DNA of 39,118 bases from Streptomyces sp. E2N166 (GTDB lineage Bacteria; Actinomycetota; Actinomycetes; Streptomycetales; Streptomycetaceae), in assembly GCF_003671715.1 (NCBI RefSeq), contig NZ_RAIF01000012.1, forward strand, positions 1,308,761-1,347,878, read 5' to 3'. The translations under genes were made by a program, and so were the position numbers. The notes under the pieces are model-generated. The model made no database searches. It was given only the letters and a program-made list of their open reading frames with translations, and was not told where the DNA came from. Positions 9,528 through 18,006 of the stretch are shown piece after piece; position 1 is the first letter of the stretch; the number at the start of each line of letters is the position of its first letter.

Positions 9528-10307
9528 TCAGCAGGCTGGGACCTCGCCCTTGCCCGTCGCCAGGGCCTTGAGCGAGTCGACGGCCCCGTCGAGGGTGGTG
9601 ACCGGGATCAGCCTGAGCCCCTTCGGCAGCTCCGCCCGCGCGTCCGAGCACTCCGCCTTCGGCACCAGGAAGACCGTGGCCCCGTCCCGTCGCGCGGCCT
9701 GCGTCTTCAACGGCACACCGCCTACGGCGCCGACCTTGCCGCCGGTGCTGATGGTGCCGGTACCGGCGACGACCCGGCCGCCGGTGAGGTCGCCGGCGCC
9801 CAGCTTGTCGACGATGCCGAGGGAGAAGAGCAGTCCGGCGCTGGGGCCGCCGACGTCCTCCAGGCGCAGCTCGACGTCGACGTCCGCCTCGTCTAGGTCC
9901 AGGTGGGCCAGCGCGGCGGTGGTCGCCGCGTCCTGGGACTCCCGCATCTGCTCCTCGTTGTACTCCTCGATCTCCTCGACGTCGTCGCCGCTCGGGTAGA
10001 CGGCGTCGCGCGGCATGACCGCCCGGTCGGTGTCGAACCAGCTGCCGAGCACGTCGCCGAGGTGCACGCTCGCGTCCGGGCCGGTCGCCTCGATGGTCGT
10101 CATCCGCAGCTGACCGCTCGTCTCGTGCGTGGGCGCGCCCTTGATCGTGATCACCGGGGCGCCCTGGTTCCGCCCCAGCACGTCGGCCGTCAGGCCCGGC
10201 CGCGCCACGGAGAACGGCAGCGGCGCGAACACGGCGGTGGCGAGCAGCGCCACGACGGGGAGACCGCAAACGGCGAGGGCCTGGGGGCGCGTGAGACGAG
10301 AGAGCAC
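9528..10307 (-). CDS. Secreted/membrane S16 (Lon-like) serine peptidase, YlbL-type, lacking the PDZ domain
   Basis: The 259-residue protein begins with a membrane segment (about 11-30) followed by an extracytoplasmic region. The C-terminal half is a Lon-type S16 domain with the Ser156-Lys201 catalytic dyad in DVGGPSAGL and VPLKTQAA, plus GGRVVAGTGTISTGGKVGAVGG between them. YlbL-family proteins normally carry a PDZ domain of about 85 residues between the QMxxSQ helix and the S16 domain. Here the ESQDAATTAALAHL helix is followed almost directly by the protease domain, so the PDZ is missing. The start is GTG at 10307. TAGATT lies 6 bases upstream and no Shine-Dalgarno is visible, so translation is probably leaderless. 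Confidence 0.85.
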   Translation of the reverse strand: MLSRLTRPQALAVCGLPVVALLATAVFAPLPFSVARPGLTADVLGRNQGAPVITIKGAPTHETSGQLRMTTIEATGPDASVHLGDVLGSWFDTDRAVMPRDAVYPSGDDVEEIEEYNEEQMRESQDAATTAALAHLDLDEADVDVELRLEDVGGPSAGLLFSLGIVDKLGAGDLTGGRVVAGTGTISTGGKVGAVGGVPLKTQAARRDGATVFLVPKAECSDARAELPKGLRLIPVTTLDGAVDSLKALATGKGEVPAC

Positions 10308-10313
10308 GGGGTC

Positions 10314-10319
10314 AATCTA
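10314..10319 (-). promoter_or_regulatory. -10 box for a leaderless transcript of the S16 peptidase gene
   Basis: TAGATT (read on the minus strand) fits the TAnnnT -10 consensus and ends 6 bases before the GTG start. This places the transcription start at or next to the start codon. The -35 region is not recognisable. Confidence 0.45.
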
Positions 10320-10405
10320 ACGCGACAGGGCTGCGCCTCCCCCTACGGCGGGTGCTCTGCGTCGGTGCTGGGGCCGGGTGGGTCGCGCGGCCCGGGGACG
10401 GCGGG

Positions 10406-10441
10406 GTGCCGCTGCGCCCACCCGTGCCGCCCCAGCGGCAC
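10406..10441. terminator. Hairpin downstream of the IclR gene (possible terminator or extragenic repeat)
   Basis: GTGCCGCTG and CAGCGGCAC pair perfectly (9 bp) around an 18-base loop, 20 bases beyond the IclR stop. The whole 10350-10460 stretch resembles GC-rich extragenic sequence recurring in Streptomyces genomes, so it may be both a terminator and a repeat copy. Confidence 0.45.
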
Positions 10442-10461
10442 GACTGCCCGCAGTCACGCCG

Positions 10462-11127
10462 CTACCGCAACGCCTCCGCCACCTCCCGGGCCGCCTCCAT
10501 CACGCGCGTCCCCACCCGTTCCGGGACCACGTCGGCCAGCATCACCACGCCGACGCTGCCCTCCACCCCCGTCACCCCGAGCAGCGGCGCGGCCGCCCCG
10601 CAGGCCCCGGCCTCCAGCTCACCGTGGGTCAGGGTGTATCCCGGCCCTTCCACCGCGTCACCGACCGGCTGCGGCTGTGCCTGCTGTCGCGCGGAGAGGA
10701 TCGCCTTGCCCGCGGCCCCCCGCTCCAGCGGATGCCGGAACCCAGCCCGGTAGGCCACGTGGTAGTCCGTCCAGGTCGGCTCGACGACGGCCACGGCGAG
10801 CGCCTCCGCCCCGTCCACCAGCGTCAGGTGTGCCGTCGCCCCGATGTCCTCGGCCAGCGAGCGCAGGGCCGGCATGGCCGCCTCGCGGACGAGTGGGTGC
10901 ACCTGGCGGCCCAGGCCCAGTACCCCGAGTCCGACTCGGGCGCGGCCGCCCAGGTCACGGCGTACGAGTGCGTGCTGTTCCAGTGTGGCGAGCAACCGGT
11001 AGACGACGGTCCGGTTGACGCCCAGTTTGTGGGATAGCTCGGTGACGGTCAGCCCGTGGTCCGTATCGGCCAGCAGTTTGAGGACGCGCAGTCCCCGGTC
11101 GAGCGTCTGAGAGGTCTCCGCGGTCAC
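10462..11127 (-). CDS. IclR-family transcriptional regulator
   Basis: The 221-residue protein has an N-terminal winged helix-turn-helix (about 5-65: TLDRGLRVLKLLADTDHGLTVTELS in outline, recognition segment VNRTVVYRLLATLEQH). The C-terminal IclR effector-binding domain includes HLTLVDGAEALAVAVVEP and HPLERGAAGKAIL. GTG at 11127 has AAGGAG 8 bases upstream and is preferred to the GTG at 11136. The effector is not evident. Neighbours on either side (peptidase, helicase) are transcribed the same way but separated by hairpin or gap, so no target can be assigned from context beyond possible autoregulation. The effector domain is on the short side compared with the usual 250-residue family length. 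Confidence 0.87.
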   Translation of the reverse strand: MTAETSQTLDRGLRVLKLLADTDHGLTVTELSHKLGVNRTVVYRLLATLEQHALVRRDLGGRARVGLGVLGLGRQVHPLVREAAMPALRSLAEDIGATAHLTLVDGAEALAVAVVEPTWTDYHVAYRAGFRHPLERGAAGKAILSARQQAQPQPVGDAVEGPGYTLTHGELEAGACGAAAPLLGVTGVEGSVGVVMLADVVPERVGTRVMEAAREVAEALR

Positions 11128-11428
11128 GACGCCCACTCCTTAGTGGTGAGGTCGGCGGCCCTCCGAGCGGGATTGCGTCACCGAGTCCCGTCAGTGACGC
11201 GCTTCAGAGGCCGCCGATCGGCTGACGGCCCGGCCTTGTGCCCGGGCCCAGTCGCTTCACGGCTGCGCTCCGCGGCGGCGCTGCCACGGGGCGTGTGCGT
11301 AGCGGGACAGTAGCGACCTGGTTCGCTCAGCGGAAGGCTCCGTCCAGAATCCGGGCGGCGACCGGTGGGGACTACCTGTGTTTGTCCCGATACGTACAGC
11401 GCATGCGGGCGGCGCCCACGCCAGCCCG
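11128..11428. other. Intergenic region without a recognisable gene
   Basis: This stretch of about 300 bases between the IclR start and the helicase stop contains no coding frame with a ribosome-binding site and family-like composition. A weak GTCAC/GTGAC inverted pair (about 11177-11198) is the only structure seen. It presumably carries the IclR promoter and the helicase 3' end. Confidence 0.5.
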
Positions 11429-13225
11429 TCACTTCATGCGGGTGGCCCACTCCTGCACCTTGGCGATGCGCTGGCGCAGCTGCCCGCCGGTGGCCTCGGC
11501 ACTGGGCGGGCCGCCGCACACGCGGCGCAGTTCGGTGTGGATCACGCCGTGCGGCTTGCCGCTCTGGTGGACGTAGGCGCCGACCATGGTGTTGAGCTGC
11601 TTGCGCAGCTCCATCAGCTCCTTGTGCGAGACCACCGGGCGCCGTTCGGCGGGCAGTTCGAGCAGATCGGCCTCGTCGTCGGGCTTCTTGCGGCTGTGCG
11701 CGATCTGCCGGGCCTGCCGCTTCTGGAGCAGGAGCTGGACCTGGTCGGGCTCCAGCAGTCCCGGGATGCCGAGGTAGTCCTGCTCCTCCTCGCTCCCCGG
11801 GTGCGCCTGCATGCCGAACTCGGCGCCGTTGTACATGACCCGGTCGAAGGTGGCCTCGGACTCCAGCGCCTCGAAGGAGAACTGCTCCTGCTCGCCGGTG
11901 TCCTCGTCCTGCTCCCGGTTCGCCTCGTCCATCTCCTTCTCGGACTCGGCGTAGGGGTCCTCCTCGCCCTCCTTCTTGGGCTTGTCGAGGACGTGGTCGC
12001 GCTCGCGCTCCATCTCGTTGGCGAAGGTGAGCAGGTCGGGCACGGTGGGGAGGAAGACGGAGGCGGTCTCGCCGCGGCGCCTGGAGCGTACGAAGCGGCC
12101 TACGGCCTGGGCGAAGAAGAGGGGGGTGGAGATGGTGGTGGCGTAGACGCCGACCGCGAGGCGGGGGACGTCGACGCCCTCGGACACCATGCGGACGGCC
12201 ACCATCCACCGGTCGGTGCTGCCGCTGAAGTCGTCGATGTTCTTGGAGGCGCCGGTGTCGTCGGACAGTACGACGGTGGCCCTGCTGCCGGTGATCTCGC
12301 GGATCAGCTTGGCGTAGGCGCGGGCGGAGTCCTGGTCGGCGGCGATCACGAGGGCGCCCGCGTCCGGGATGGCCTTCCTGACCTCGGTCAGCCGCTGGTC
12401 GGCGGCGCGCAGCACGGCGGGCATCCATTCGCCGCGCGGATCGAGGGCGGTGCGCCATGCCTGGCTGACCGCGTCCTTGGTCATCGGCTCGCCCAGCCGC
12501 GCGGCGATCTCGTCGCCCGCCTTCGTCCGCCAGCGCATGTTGCCGCTGTAGCTCATGAAGATGACCGGGCGCACGACGCCGTCGGCGAGCGCGGAACCGT
12601 ATCCGTACGTGTAGTCGGCGGCGGAGCGCCGGATGCCGTCGTTGCCCTCCTCGTACGTGACGAAGGGGATCGGGTTGGTGTCGGAGCGGAAGGGCGTACC
12701 GGTCAGCGCGAGGCGGCGGGTGGCCGGCTCGAACGCCTCCAGGCATGCCTCGCCCCAGGACTTGGAGTCACCGGCGTGGTGGATCTCGTCGAGGATGACG
12801 AGGGTCTTGCGCTGCTCGACGCGGTTGCGGTGCAGCATGGGGCGGACGCCGACGCCCGCGTAGGTGACGGCGATGCCGTGGTACTCGCGGCTGAGCGGGC
12901 CCGCGCTGTACTCGGGGTCGAGCTTGATCCCTATCCGGGCCGCGGCCTCCGCCCACTGCTTCTTCAGGTGCTCGGTCGGCGCGACGACGGTCACCTGCTG
13001 CACGACGTGGTGGTGCAGCAGCCAGGACGCGAGCGTCAGGGCGAAGGTGGTCTTGCCGGCGCCGGGGGTGGCGACCGCCAGGAAGTCCCGGGGCTGCTCC
13101 TGGAGATACTTCTCCATCGCCCCTTCCTGCCAGGCCCGCAGCTTGCTGGCGGTGCCCCACGGGGCGCGCCCGGGGAAGGCCGGGGACAGGTGGTGCGAGG
13201 TGCTGGAGCTGGCGGTGGTAGTCAC
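11429..13225 (-). CDS. DEAD/DEAH-box superfamily 2 helicase
   Basis: This 598-residue SF2 helicase has motif I TPGAGKT at 53-59, motif II DEIHH at 146-150, motif III-like TGTPFR at 175-180 and motif VI QAVGRFVR at 373-380. Two RecA-like domains occupy residues 1-400. A strongly charged Glu/Asp/Lys linker (about 405-445) leads to a C-terminal region with helical, charged stretches that I do not recognise. It resembles the XPB/type III restriction-like helicase group, but no methyltransferase or nuclease partner is nearby, so a restriction role is unlikely. GTG at 13225 follows CGGAG closely. The C-terminal extension is conserved in length with streptomycete homologues as I recall them. Its cellular substrate (DNA or RNA) is unknown. 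Confidence 0.88.
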   Translation of the reverse strand: MTTTASSSTSHHLSPAFPGRAPWGTASKLRAWQEGAMEKYLQEQPRDFLAVATPGAGKTTFALTLASWLLHHHVVQQVTVVAPTEHLKKQWAEAAARIGIKLDPEYSAGPLSREYHGIAVTYAGVGVRPMLHRNRVEQRKTLVILDEIHHAGDSKSWGEACLEAFEPATRRLALTGTPFRSDTNPIPFVTYEEGNDGIRRSAADYTYGYGSALADGVVRPVIFMSYSGNMRWRTKAGDEIAARLGEPMTKDAVSQAWRTALDPRGEWMPAVLRAADQRLTEVRKAIPDAGALVIAADQDSARAYAKLIREITGSRATVVLSDDTGASKNIDDFSGSTDRWMVAVRMVSEGVDVPRLAVGVYATTISTPLFFAQAVGRFVRSRRRGETASVFLPTVPDLLTFANEMERERDHVLDKPKKEGEEDPYAESEKEMDEANREQDEDTGEQEQFSFEALESEATFDRVMYNGAEFGMQAHPGSEEEQDYLGIPGLLEPDQVQLLLQKRQARQIAHSRKKPDDEADLLELPAERRPVVSHKELMELRKQLNTMVGAYVHQSGKPHGVIHTELRRVCGGPPSAEATGGQLRQRIAKVQEWATRMK

Positions 13226-13394
13226 GGTCTCCGAAGGGGGTAGATCGGCTCGGCCACGTATGACAACCGGGCCACCCTACCGGCGCCCCGACGCGATCGA
13301 CGCGCGCACCGGGGCGGGTCACCCCCGGGTGGGACGGAGGTCACAGCCGTCGCAGCCGCCCCGCCGGCCGCGTGGCCGGGTTCACCCGCACCGC

Positions 13395-14855
13395 TCACCG
13401 CTCCCGCACCCGCGTGGCCACCCAAGCCCCCACCAGGGCCACCCCCGCCATCGGCAGGAACACCGCCGCGAAGGCCGCCGGGTGGGAGCCGGTCGCCTCC
13501 GTGGCCGCGTGGCTGACCGTGCCGCCGCCGAGGGCGGCGAAGGCGGCGCCGCCGACCGACAGCAGGATGACGTTGGAGAGGCCGTCGGAGATCTGGAGGG
13601 CGGCCGAGTTGGTGCCGGCGTCCTCGGGGGCGGAGAGCTTGAGCAGGAGCACGCTGGTGGAGGAGATGACCAGGCCCATGCCGAAGCAGCCGAAGCCCCA
13701 GGCGACGGCCACCGTCCAGGCGGGCACGGCGTCGATCAGCACGCTCGGCGCCGTGGCGATGGCCGCCGCCACCAGGGCCATGCCGAGGGCCATCAGGCGC
13801 TCGCGGTGGGGTTCGAGGCGCGGCCGGGACTGGAACCAGGACCCCAGGGCCCAGGTGGCCCCGCCCGCGGCCAGCGAGAACCCGGCCATCGTGGGGCTGA
13901 GCCCGCGCTGCGTGACCAGCATCAGCGGGACGAAGGACTCCGCGGCGATGAAGGCGCCCGCGGCGACGCCGCGCAGCAGCACGACGGAGGGCAGCCCGCG
14001 CACCGCCCGGTAGGTGCCGCGCGGCAGCAGCCCGAGGACGGCCGGGACGAGCAGCGCCACGCCCACCGCGCCGGGCAGCAGCGAGGCCGGGCGCAGGTCC
14101 TGGGCGGCGTACTGGAGCAGGCCGGCGCCGAGCGAGATGGCGAGGGCGAGGCGGATGCGGCGGCGGTCGAAGGAGGCCGGTGCCTCCGCCCCGCCCACCG
14201 GCCCGGCCGCCCGGCTGCGTATCTGCGGCAGCGCGAGCGCCAGCGGGATCACGACCAGCACCGGGATGCCGACGAACACCCAGCGCCAGCCGAGGTGCTC
14301 GGTCACCGCTCCGGACGCGAGCGGGCCGACGATCGACGGGACGACCCAGCCGGCCGCGAACGCCGCCATGATCGCGGGCCGCAGCCGCTCGGGGTAGGCC
14401 CGCCCGACGACGACGTACAGCGCGACGATCACCAGCCCGCCGCCGAGCCCCTGCACGGCCCGCCCGAGGATGAACAACCACATCGCGCCGGCCGTCCCGG
14501 ACAGCACCAGCCCGGCCGCGAAGGCGGTGATTCCGGCGGTCAGTGGCGCCAGCGGCCCCCGCCGGTCCGACCACTGACCCGAGAGCACCATCCCGAACAG
14601 GCTCGTCGTGAAGTACCCCGAGAACGCGAACGCGTACAGCGACACCCCGTCCAGCTCCCGCGCCGCCACCGGCATCGCCGTCCCCACCGCCGTCGCCTCG
14701 AAGGCGATCAGAACGATGACGGAGACGATGCCGACGCTCAGTGCCCGGTAGGCGCGGCTCAGCACGGTCTCGGCGGCGGGCGCGGTGCGGTCGGCCTTCG
14801 GGCCGGGGGCGGGGGTGTCGGCGACCTCGGTGTCGCGCGGTTCAGGGACGGTCAT
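13395..14855 (-). CDS. Major facilitator superfamily exporter
   Basis: The 486-residue protein has 12 or more hydrophobic segments and MFS landmarks. The loop 2-3 motif A is GQWSDRRGP (about 93-101), and the transmembrane 4-5 motif is GRAVQGLGGGLVIVALYVVVG (about 130-150, cited in outline). The family exports drugs or small metabolites by proton antiport; the substrate cannot be read from sequence. An Ala/Pro-rich cytoplasmic tail precedes the first helix. ATG at 14855 has no Shine-Dalgarno, but TACTCT lies exactly 7 bases upstream, so a leaderless mRNA is likely. It is not linked to an obvious TetR or MarR regulator. Confidence 0.85.
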   Translation of the reverse strand: MTVPEPRDTEVADTPAPGPKADRTAPAAETVLSRAYRALSVGIVSVIVLIAFEATAVGTAMPVAARELDGVSLYAFAFSGYFTTSLFGMVLSGQWSDRRGPLAPLTAGITAFAAGLVLSGTAGAMWLFILGRAVQGLGGGLVIVALYVVVGRAYPERLRPAIMAAFAAGWVVPSIVGPLASGAVTEHLGWRWVFVGIPVLVVIPLALALPQIRSRAAGPVGGAEAPASFDRRRIRLALAISLGAGLLQYAAQDLRPASLLPGAVGVALLVPAVLGLLPRGTYRAVRGLPSVVLLRGVAAGAFIAAESFVPLMLVTQRGLSPTMAGFSLAAGGATWALGSWFQSRPRLEPHRERLMALGMALVAAAIATAPSVLIDAVPAWTVAVAWGFGCFGMGLVISSTSVLLLKLSAPEDAGTNSAALQISDGLSNVILLSVGGAAFAALGGGTVSHAATEATGSHPAAFAAVFLPMAGVALVGAWVATRVRER

Positions 14856-14862
14856 GGTCGTC

Positions 14863-14868
14863 AGAGTA
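14863..14868 (-). promoter_or_regulatory. -10 box for a leaderless MFS transcript
   Basis: TACTCT on the minus strand matches TAnnnT and is followed by 7 bases and the ATG at 14855. No clear -35 element is seen. Confidence 0.42.
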
Positions 14869-14952
14869 AGGGCCGCAGACCGCTTTGACCCCTGTCGAGA
14901 GGCGGTACGGGACCGGGACCTTGGTCGTACGACCGGCCTCGCGTCAGCGAGC

Positions 14953-15516
14953 TCAGCCGCGGGGTTGCGCCGGTGCGGAGCCCGCCACGGCCTCCGGTAC
15001 CGCCGCGCGGCGCAGCAGACACAGCGTGAGGACGAGGGTCGAGACGTCCGGGGTGAGGGGGCGCAGGCCGGCGTCGGCCGGGTGCCAGGTCAGGACCGTA
15101 CCCGTCGGACCGTCCACGACCACGTCGCTGCCGTCCGGCAGTCGGCCGAGCCGGACCAGGTGGCCCGCCGCCTCGGCCGGGACCGCGTGCCCGTAGTACT
15201 CCGCCAGGGTCGGCAGCGGTATGCCGTCGTCGTCCGTCCCGAGCGGGAACGCGTTCTCCGGCAGGCCCGTCTCGCGCAGGAAGCGGCGGGTGGGCTCGTG
15301 GGTGAGGGCCGGCGGGAAGTCGATGTCCTCGAAGCGGGCCACGCGGCCCCGGCCGAACTCACGGGCCAGCAGACGGTAGGACAGGTCCAGGGCGAGACCG
15401 GAGACCGTGCGGCGGCCCGCGGACAGGAGCAGGCAGCCGATCACCGCCGCCGATGTCCAGAACAGCGGCAAGCGCGCCGGTGTCCGCGTCGTCGTGTCCG
15501 TCGTGACCTCGTGCAT
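14953..15516 (-). CDS. SUKH-4-like immunity-family protein with hydrophobic N-terminal segment
   Basis: The 187-residue product contains a SUKH-4-type core: EFGRGRVARFEDIDFP, then HEPTRRFLRETGLPENAFPLG, a central VRLGRLPDGSDVVVDGPTG strand pair and a closing helix STLVLTLCLLRRA. SUKH proteins are best known as immunity proteins that bind and neutralise polymorphic toxins, but many stand-alone copies occur in Streptomyces with unknown roles. Unusually, a hydrophobic stretch (residues about 18-31) precedes the domain and may anchor it to the membrane. ATG at 15516 is supported by GGGGGG at 4-9 bases; the longer frame to 15657 is not. No toxin gene is adjacent in the window. Confidence 0.7.
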   Translation of the reverse strand: MHEVTTDTTTRTPARLPLFWTSAAVIGCLLLSAGRRTVSGLALDLSYRLLAREFGRGRVARFEDIDFPPALTHEPTRRFLRETGLPENAFPLGTDDDGIPLPTLAEYYGHAVPAEAAGHLVRLGRLPDGSDVVVDGPTGTVLTWHPADAGLRPLTPDVSTLVLTLCLLRRAAVPEAVAGSAPAQPRG

Positions 15517-15687
15517 CGTCCCCCCGAGTGTGCGTGAGCGCGCTCCGTGCGGTGGGCGCGTCAGCCGCCCCCCACCGCTTCGCAGCCTAGGGGCCGCCAC
15601 TGACAACGGCCCGGCACACCGGACGCGCCCGTCCCTTGGTACAGACGTGCCCCGCACGTCGCGCGTTGCCTCACGCGCGCGGGCGGC

Positions 15688-18006
15688 TCAGTTCCCCGTC
15701 ACCACCGCGGCCTGCGGGCGGATCGGGAGGCGGTTCACCGGGCGTCCCGTGGCCGCGCGCACGGCGGAGGCGACGGCCGCCGGGGAGGCCACCACCGGTG
15801 CCGCGCTGACCGCCTTGGCGCCGAAGGGGGCGACCACGTCGCGTTCCTCGACGAGCTTCACGATCCGGATGTCCGGGGTGTCCAGCGCGGTGGGCAGGGC
15901 GTAGCCGGTGAGGTCGGGGTGGCGGATCAGGCCGCGCGGGGTGCGGAGGTTCTCCGTCAGCGCGATGCCCACGCCCTGGGTCACACCCGCCTCGATCCGG
16001 GCGGTCAGCTGGGCCGGGTTCAGCACACGGCCCACGTCCTGGGCGACGGCCAGTTCCACGACCCGTACCGAGCCGATCTCGATGTCGACGTCCACCACCG
16101 CGCGGATCGCGCAGAAGGCCATGCCGACGAAGGCGTCACCCTGGCCCGCCTCGTCCAGCGGCTCGGTCGGGTGCGGGCGGCACTGGGCGGTGGCCCACAG
16201 TTCCTTGCCGTCCAGTGCCTCGGCGACCGTCGTCGACAGCACGCCGTCGTACGAGGTGATCTTGCCGTCGGCGATCTGGAGCAGCTCGGTCGACATCCCG
16301 AACTGGTGCGCGAGGGGCTGGAGGAGCTGGGTGCGGACCATCTTGGCCGCCCGTTCCACCGCGCCGCCCGACACCCAGGTGTGCCGGCTCCGGCAGCCCG
16401 CGCCGGCCGGGGGCTGGTCGGTGTCGACGGGCGCCACCTGCACCTCGTCGACGCCGAGGACGTCCTGGACGATCTGCCGGGCCAGGGTCGTGAAGCCCTG
16501 GCCGGTCTCGACCGCCGCGCACAGCACCGTCGCCACGCCGTCCTGGACCTTCACGGTGGCCGTGGAGACCTCGTCGGCGCCCTCGGCGCCCAGCATGTGC
16601 ACCATGCCGATGCCGTAGCCCACGCCCCGGCGCACCGCGGCCGGCTCACCCGCGCCCTCGGGGCCCCCGGGCAGCAGCCACTCGTCCTCGGGCGTGTCCT
16701 TGGGCAGTGCGGGGAGCGGGAAGTCGCGGACCGCCTGGAGGAGTTCGGCAACGGGGGCGGGACACGTGACCGTCTGGCCGGTGGGGAGCACGTCGCCCGT
16801 GGCGAGGACGTTGCGCAGCCGCACCTCGGCCGGGTCCAGGCCGAGCTTCTTGGCGACCTTGTCCATCTGCGCCTCGTACGCGGCGCACACCTGCATGGCG
16901 CCCTCGCCGCGCACATGGCCGGAGGGCGGGTTGTTGGTGCGTACGGCCCAGCCCTCGATGAAGGCGTTGGGGACGACGTAGGGGCCGCAGGCGAACGCCA
17001 CCGCGGCGGCCAGGGCGTCCGAGGACGTGTCGGCGTAGGCGCCCGCGTCGAGCAGGATCTGCGCCTCGACCTTCACCACCCGGCCCTCGGCGTCCGCGTG
17101 GTGGCGGTAGCGCAGGAGGGTGGGGTGCCGGTGGACGTGGCCTAGGAAGGACTCCTCGCGCGTGGCGGTCAGTTTCACCGGGCAGCCGGTCTTCAGCGCC
17201 AGCAGGCCGAGCGGCAGCTGGAAGCCCTGGTCCTCGCGGTCGGCGGTGGCACCGGGCACCCCGGTGACGACGATCTTCACCTGGTCGGGTGACAGGCCGT
17301 AGCAGGACGCGGCCGTGTCGCGGTCGGCGTGCGGATCGGTGGAGGCCAGGTACAGCTCCACGCCGCCGTCCGGGCGCGGCACCGCGAGGCCCGCCTCGGC
17401 GCCGATCGGCGCCGGGTCCTGGCGGCCGATGCGGTACAGGCCCTCGACGACGACCTCGCCGGTCGCCTCCGGGTCGCCGTGGCGCAGCGGGATGTGCCGG
17501 ATCAGGTTGCCGTCGGGATGCAGCGGTTCGGCCTCGAATGCCTGCTCCGGGTCGGTCACCGGGTCGAGCACCTCGTACTCGACGATGACGGCGGCGGCGG
17601 CCATCCGCGCGGTGTCCGGGTGGTCGGCGGCGACGGCGGCGATGGGCTCGCCGTGGTGGCGTACGGCCTCGGAGGCGAACACCGGGCGGTCGGCCCGCCC
17701 GCCGCGTCCGTGCAGTGGGACGCCGGGTACGTCCTCGTGCGTGACGACCGCCCGTACGCCGGGCATCTCGCGCGCGTGGGTGGTGTCGATGGACACGATG
17801 CGCGCGTGCGGGTGCGGCGAGCGCAGGACGGCCGCCCACAGCAGGCCCTCGGCCCACAGGTCGGCGGCGTACGGGAAGGTGCCCTCCGTCTTGGCGCGGG
17901 CGTCGGCGGGCGGCAGGGAGGCGCCGAGGCCGTGCGGGATCGGCTCGGGGACAGGGGTCGCCTCATCGGTTCCCGCGGCCTCCGCAGTCGCGGCGTCGTT
18001 GCTCAC
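15688..18006 (-). CDS. Xanthine dehydrogenase/CoxL-family molybdopterin-binding subunit with altered active-site motifs
   Basis: The 772-residue protein has the order of a molybdenum hydroxylase large subunit: the a/b hammerhead domain (about 24-160, GEPIAAVAADHPDTARMAA) and then the cofactor-binding halves. The ETGQGFTT loop (500-507) and the SGHVRGEGAMQ loop (362-372) that contact the cofactor and substrate are kept. However, the usual GGAFGGKED loop reads PGATADRED (251-259), and the usual KxVGEPP active-site segment reads KAVSAAP (731-737), so the catalytic Glu is Ala735. It may therefore be inactive, use another base, or have changed function. GTG at 18006 overlaps the Fe-S gene stop (GTGA). 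It is the third gene of a FAD, Fe-S, Mo subunit operon. Confidence 0.82.
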   Translation of the reverse strand: MSNDAATAEAAGTDEATPVPEPIPHGLGASLPPADARAKTEGTFPYAADLWAEGLLWAAVLRSPHPHARIVSIDTTHAREMPGVRAVVTHEDVPGVPLHGRGGRADRPVFASEAVRHHGEPIAAVAADHPDTARMAAAAVIVEYEVLDPVTDPEQAFEAEPLHPDGNLIRHIPLRHGDPEATGEVVVEGLYRIGRQDPAPIGAEAGLAVPRPDGGVELYLASTDPHADRDTAASCYGLSPDQVKIVVTGVPGATADREDQGFQLPLGLLALKTGCPVKLTATREESFLGHVHRHPTLLRYRHHADAEGRVVKVEAQILLDAGAYADTSSDALAAAVAFACGPYVVPNAFIEGWAVRTNNPPSGHVRGEGAMQVCAAYEAQMDKVAKKLGLDPAEVRLRNVLATGDVLPTGQTVTCPAPVAELLQAVRDFPLPALPKDTPEDEWLLPGGPEGAGEPAAVRRGVGYGIGMVHMLGAEGADEVSTATVKVQDGVATVLCAAVETGQGFTTLARQIVQDVLGVDEVQVAPVDTDQPPAGAGCRSRHTWVSGGAVERAAKMVRTQLLQPLAHQFGMSTELLQIADGKITSYDGVLSTTVAEALDGKELWATAQCRPHPTEPLDEAGQGDAFVGMAFCAIRAVVDVDIEIGSVRVVELAVAQDVGRVLNPAQLTARIEAGVTQGVGIALTENLRTPRGLIRHPDLTGYALPTALDTPDIRIVKLVEERDVVAPFGAKAVSAAPVVASPAAVASAVRAATGRPVNRLPIRPQAAVVTGN

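Noticed and set aside
11429..13225. Defence or restriction system around the DEAH helicase
   Set aside because: No methyltransferase, nuclease or other defence gene is adjacent, and the surrounding genes look like core chromosome.
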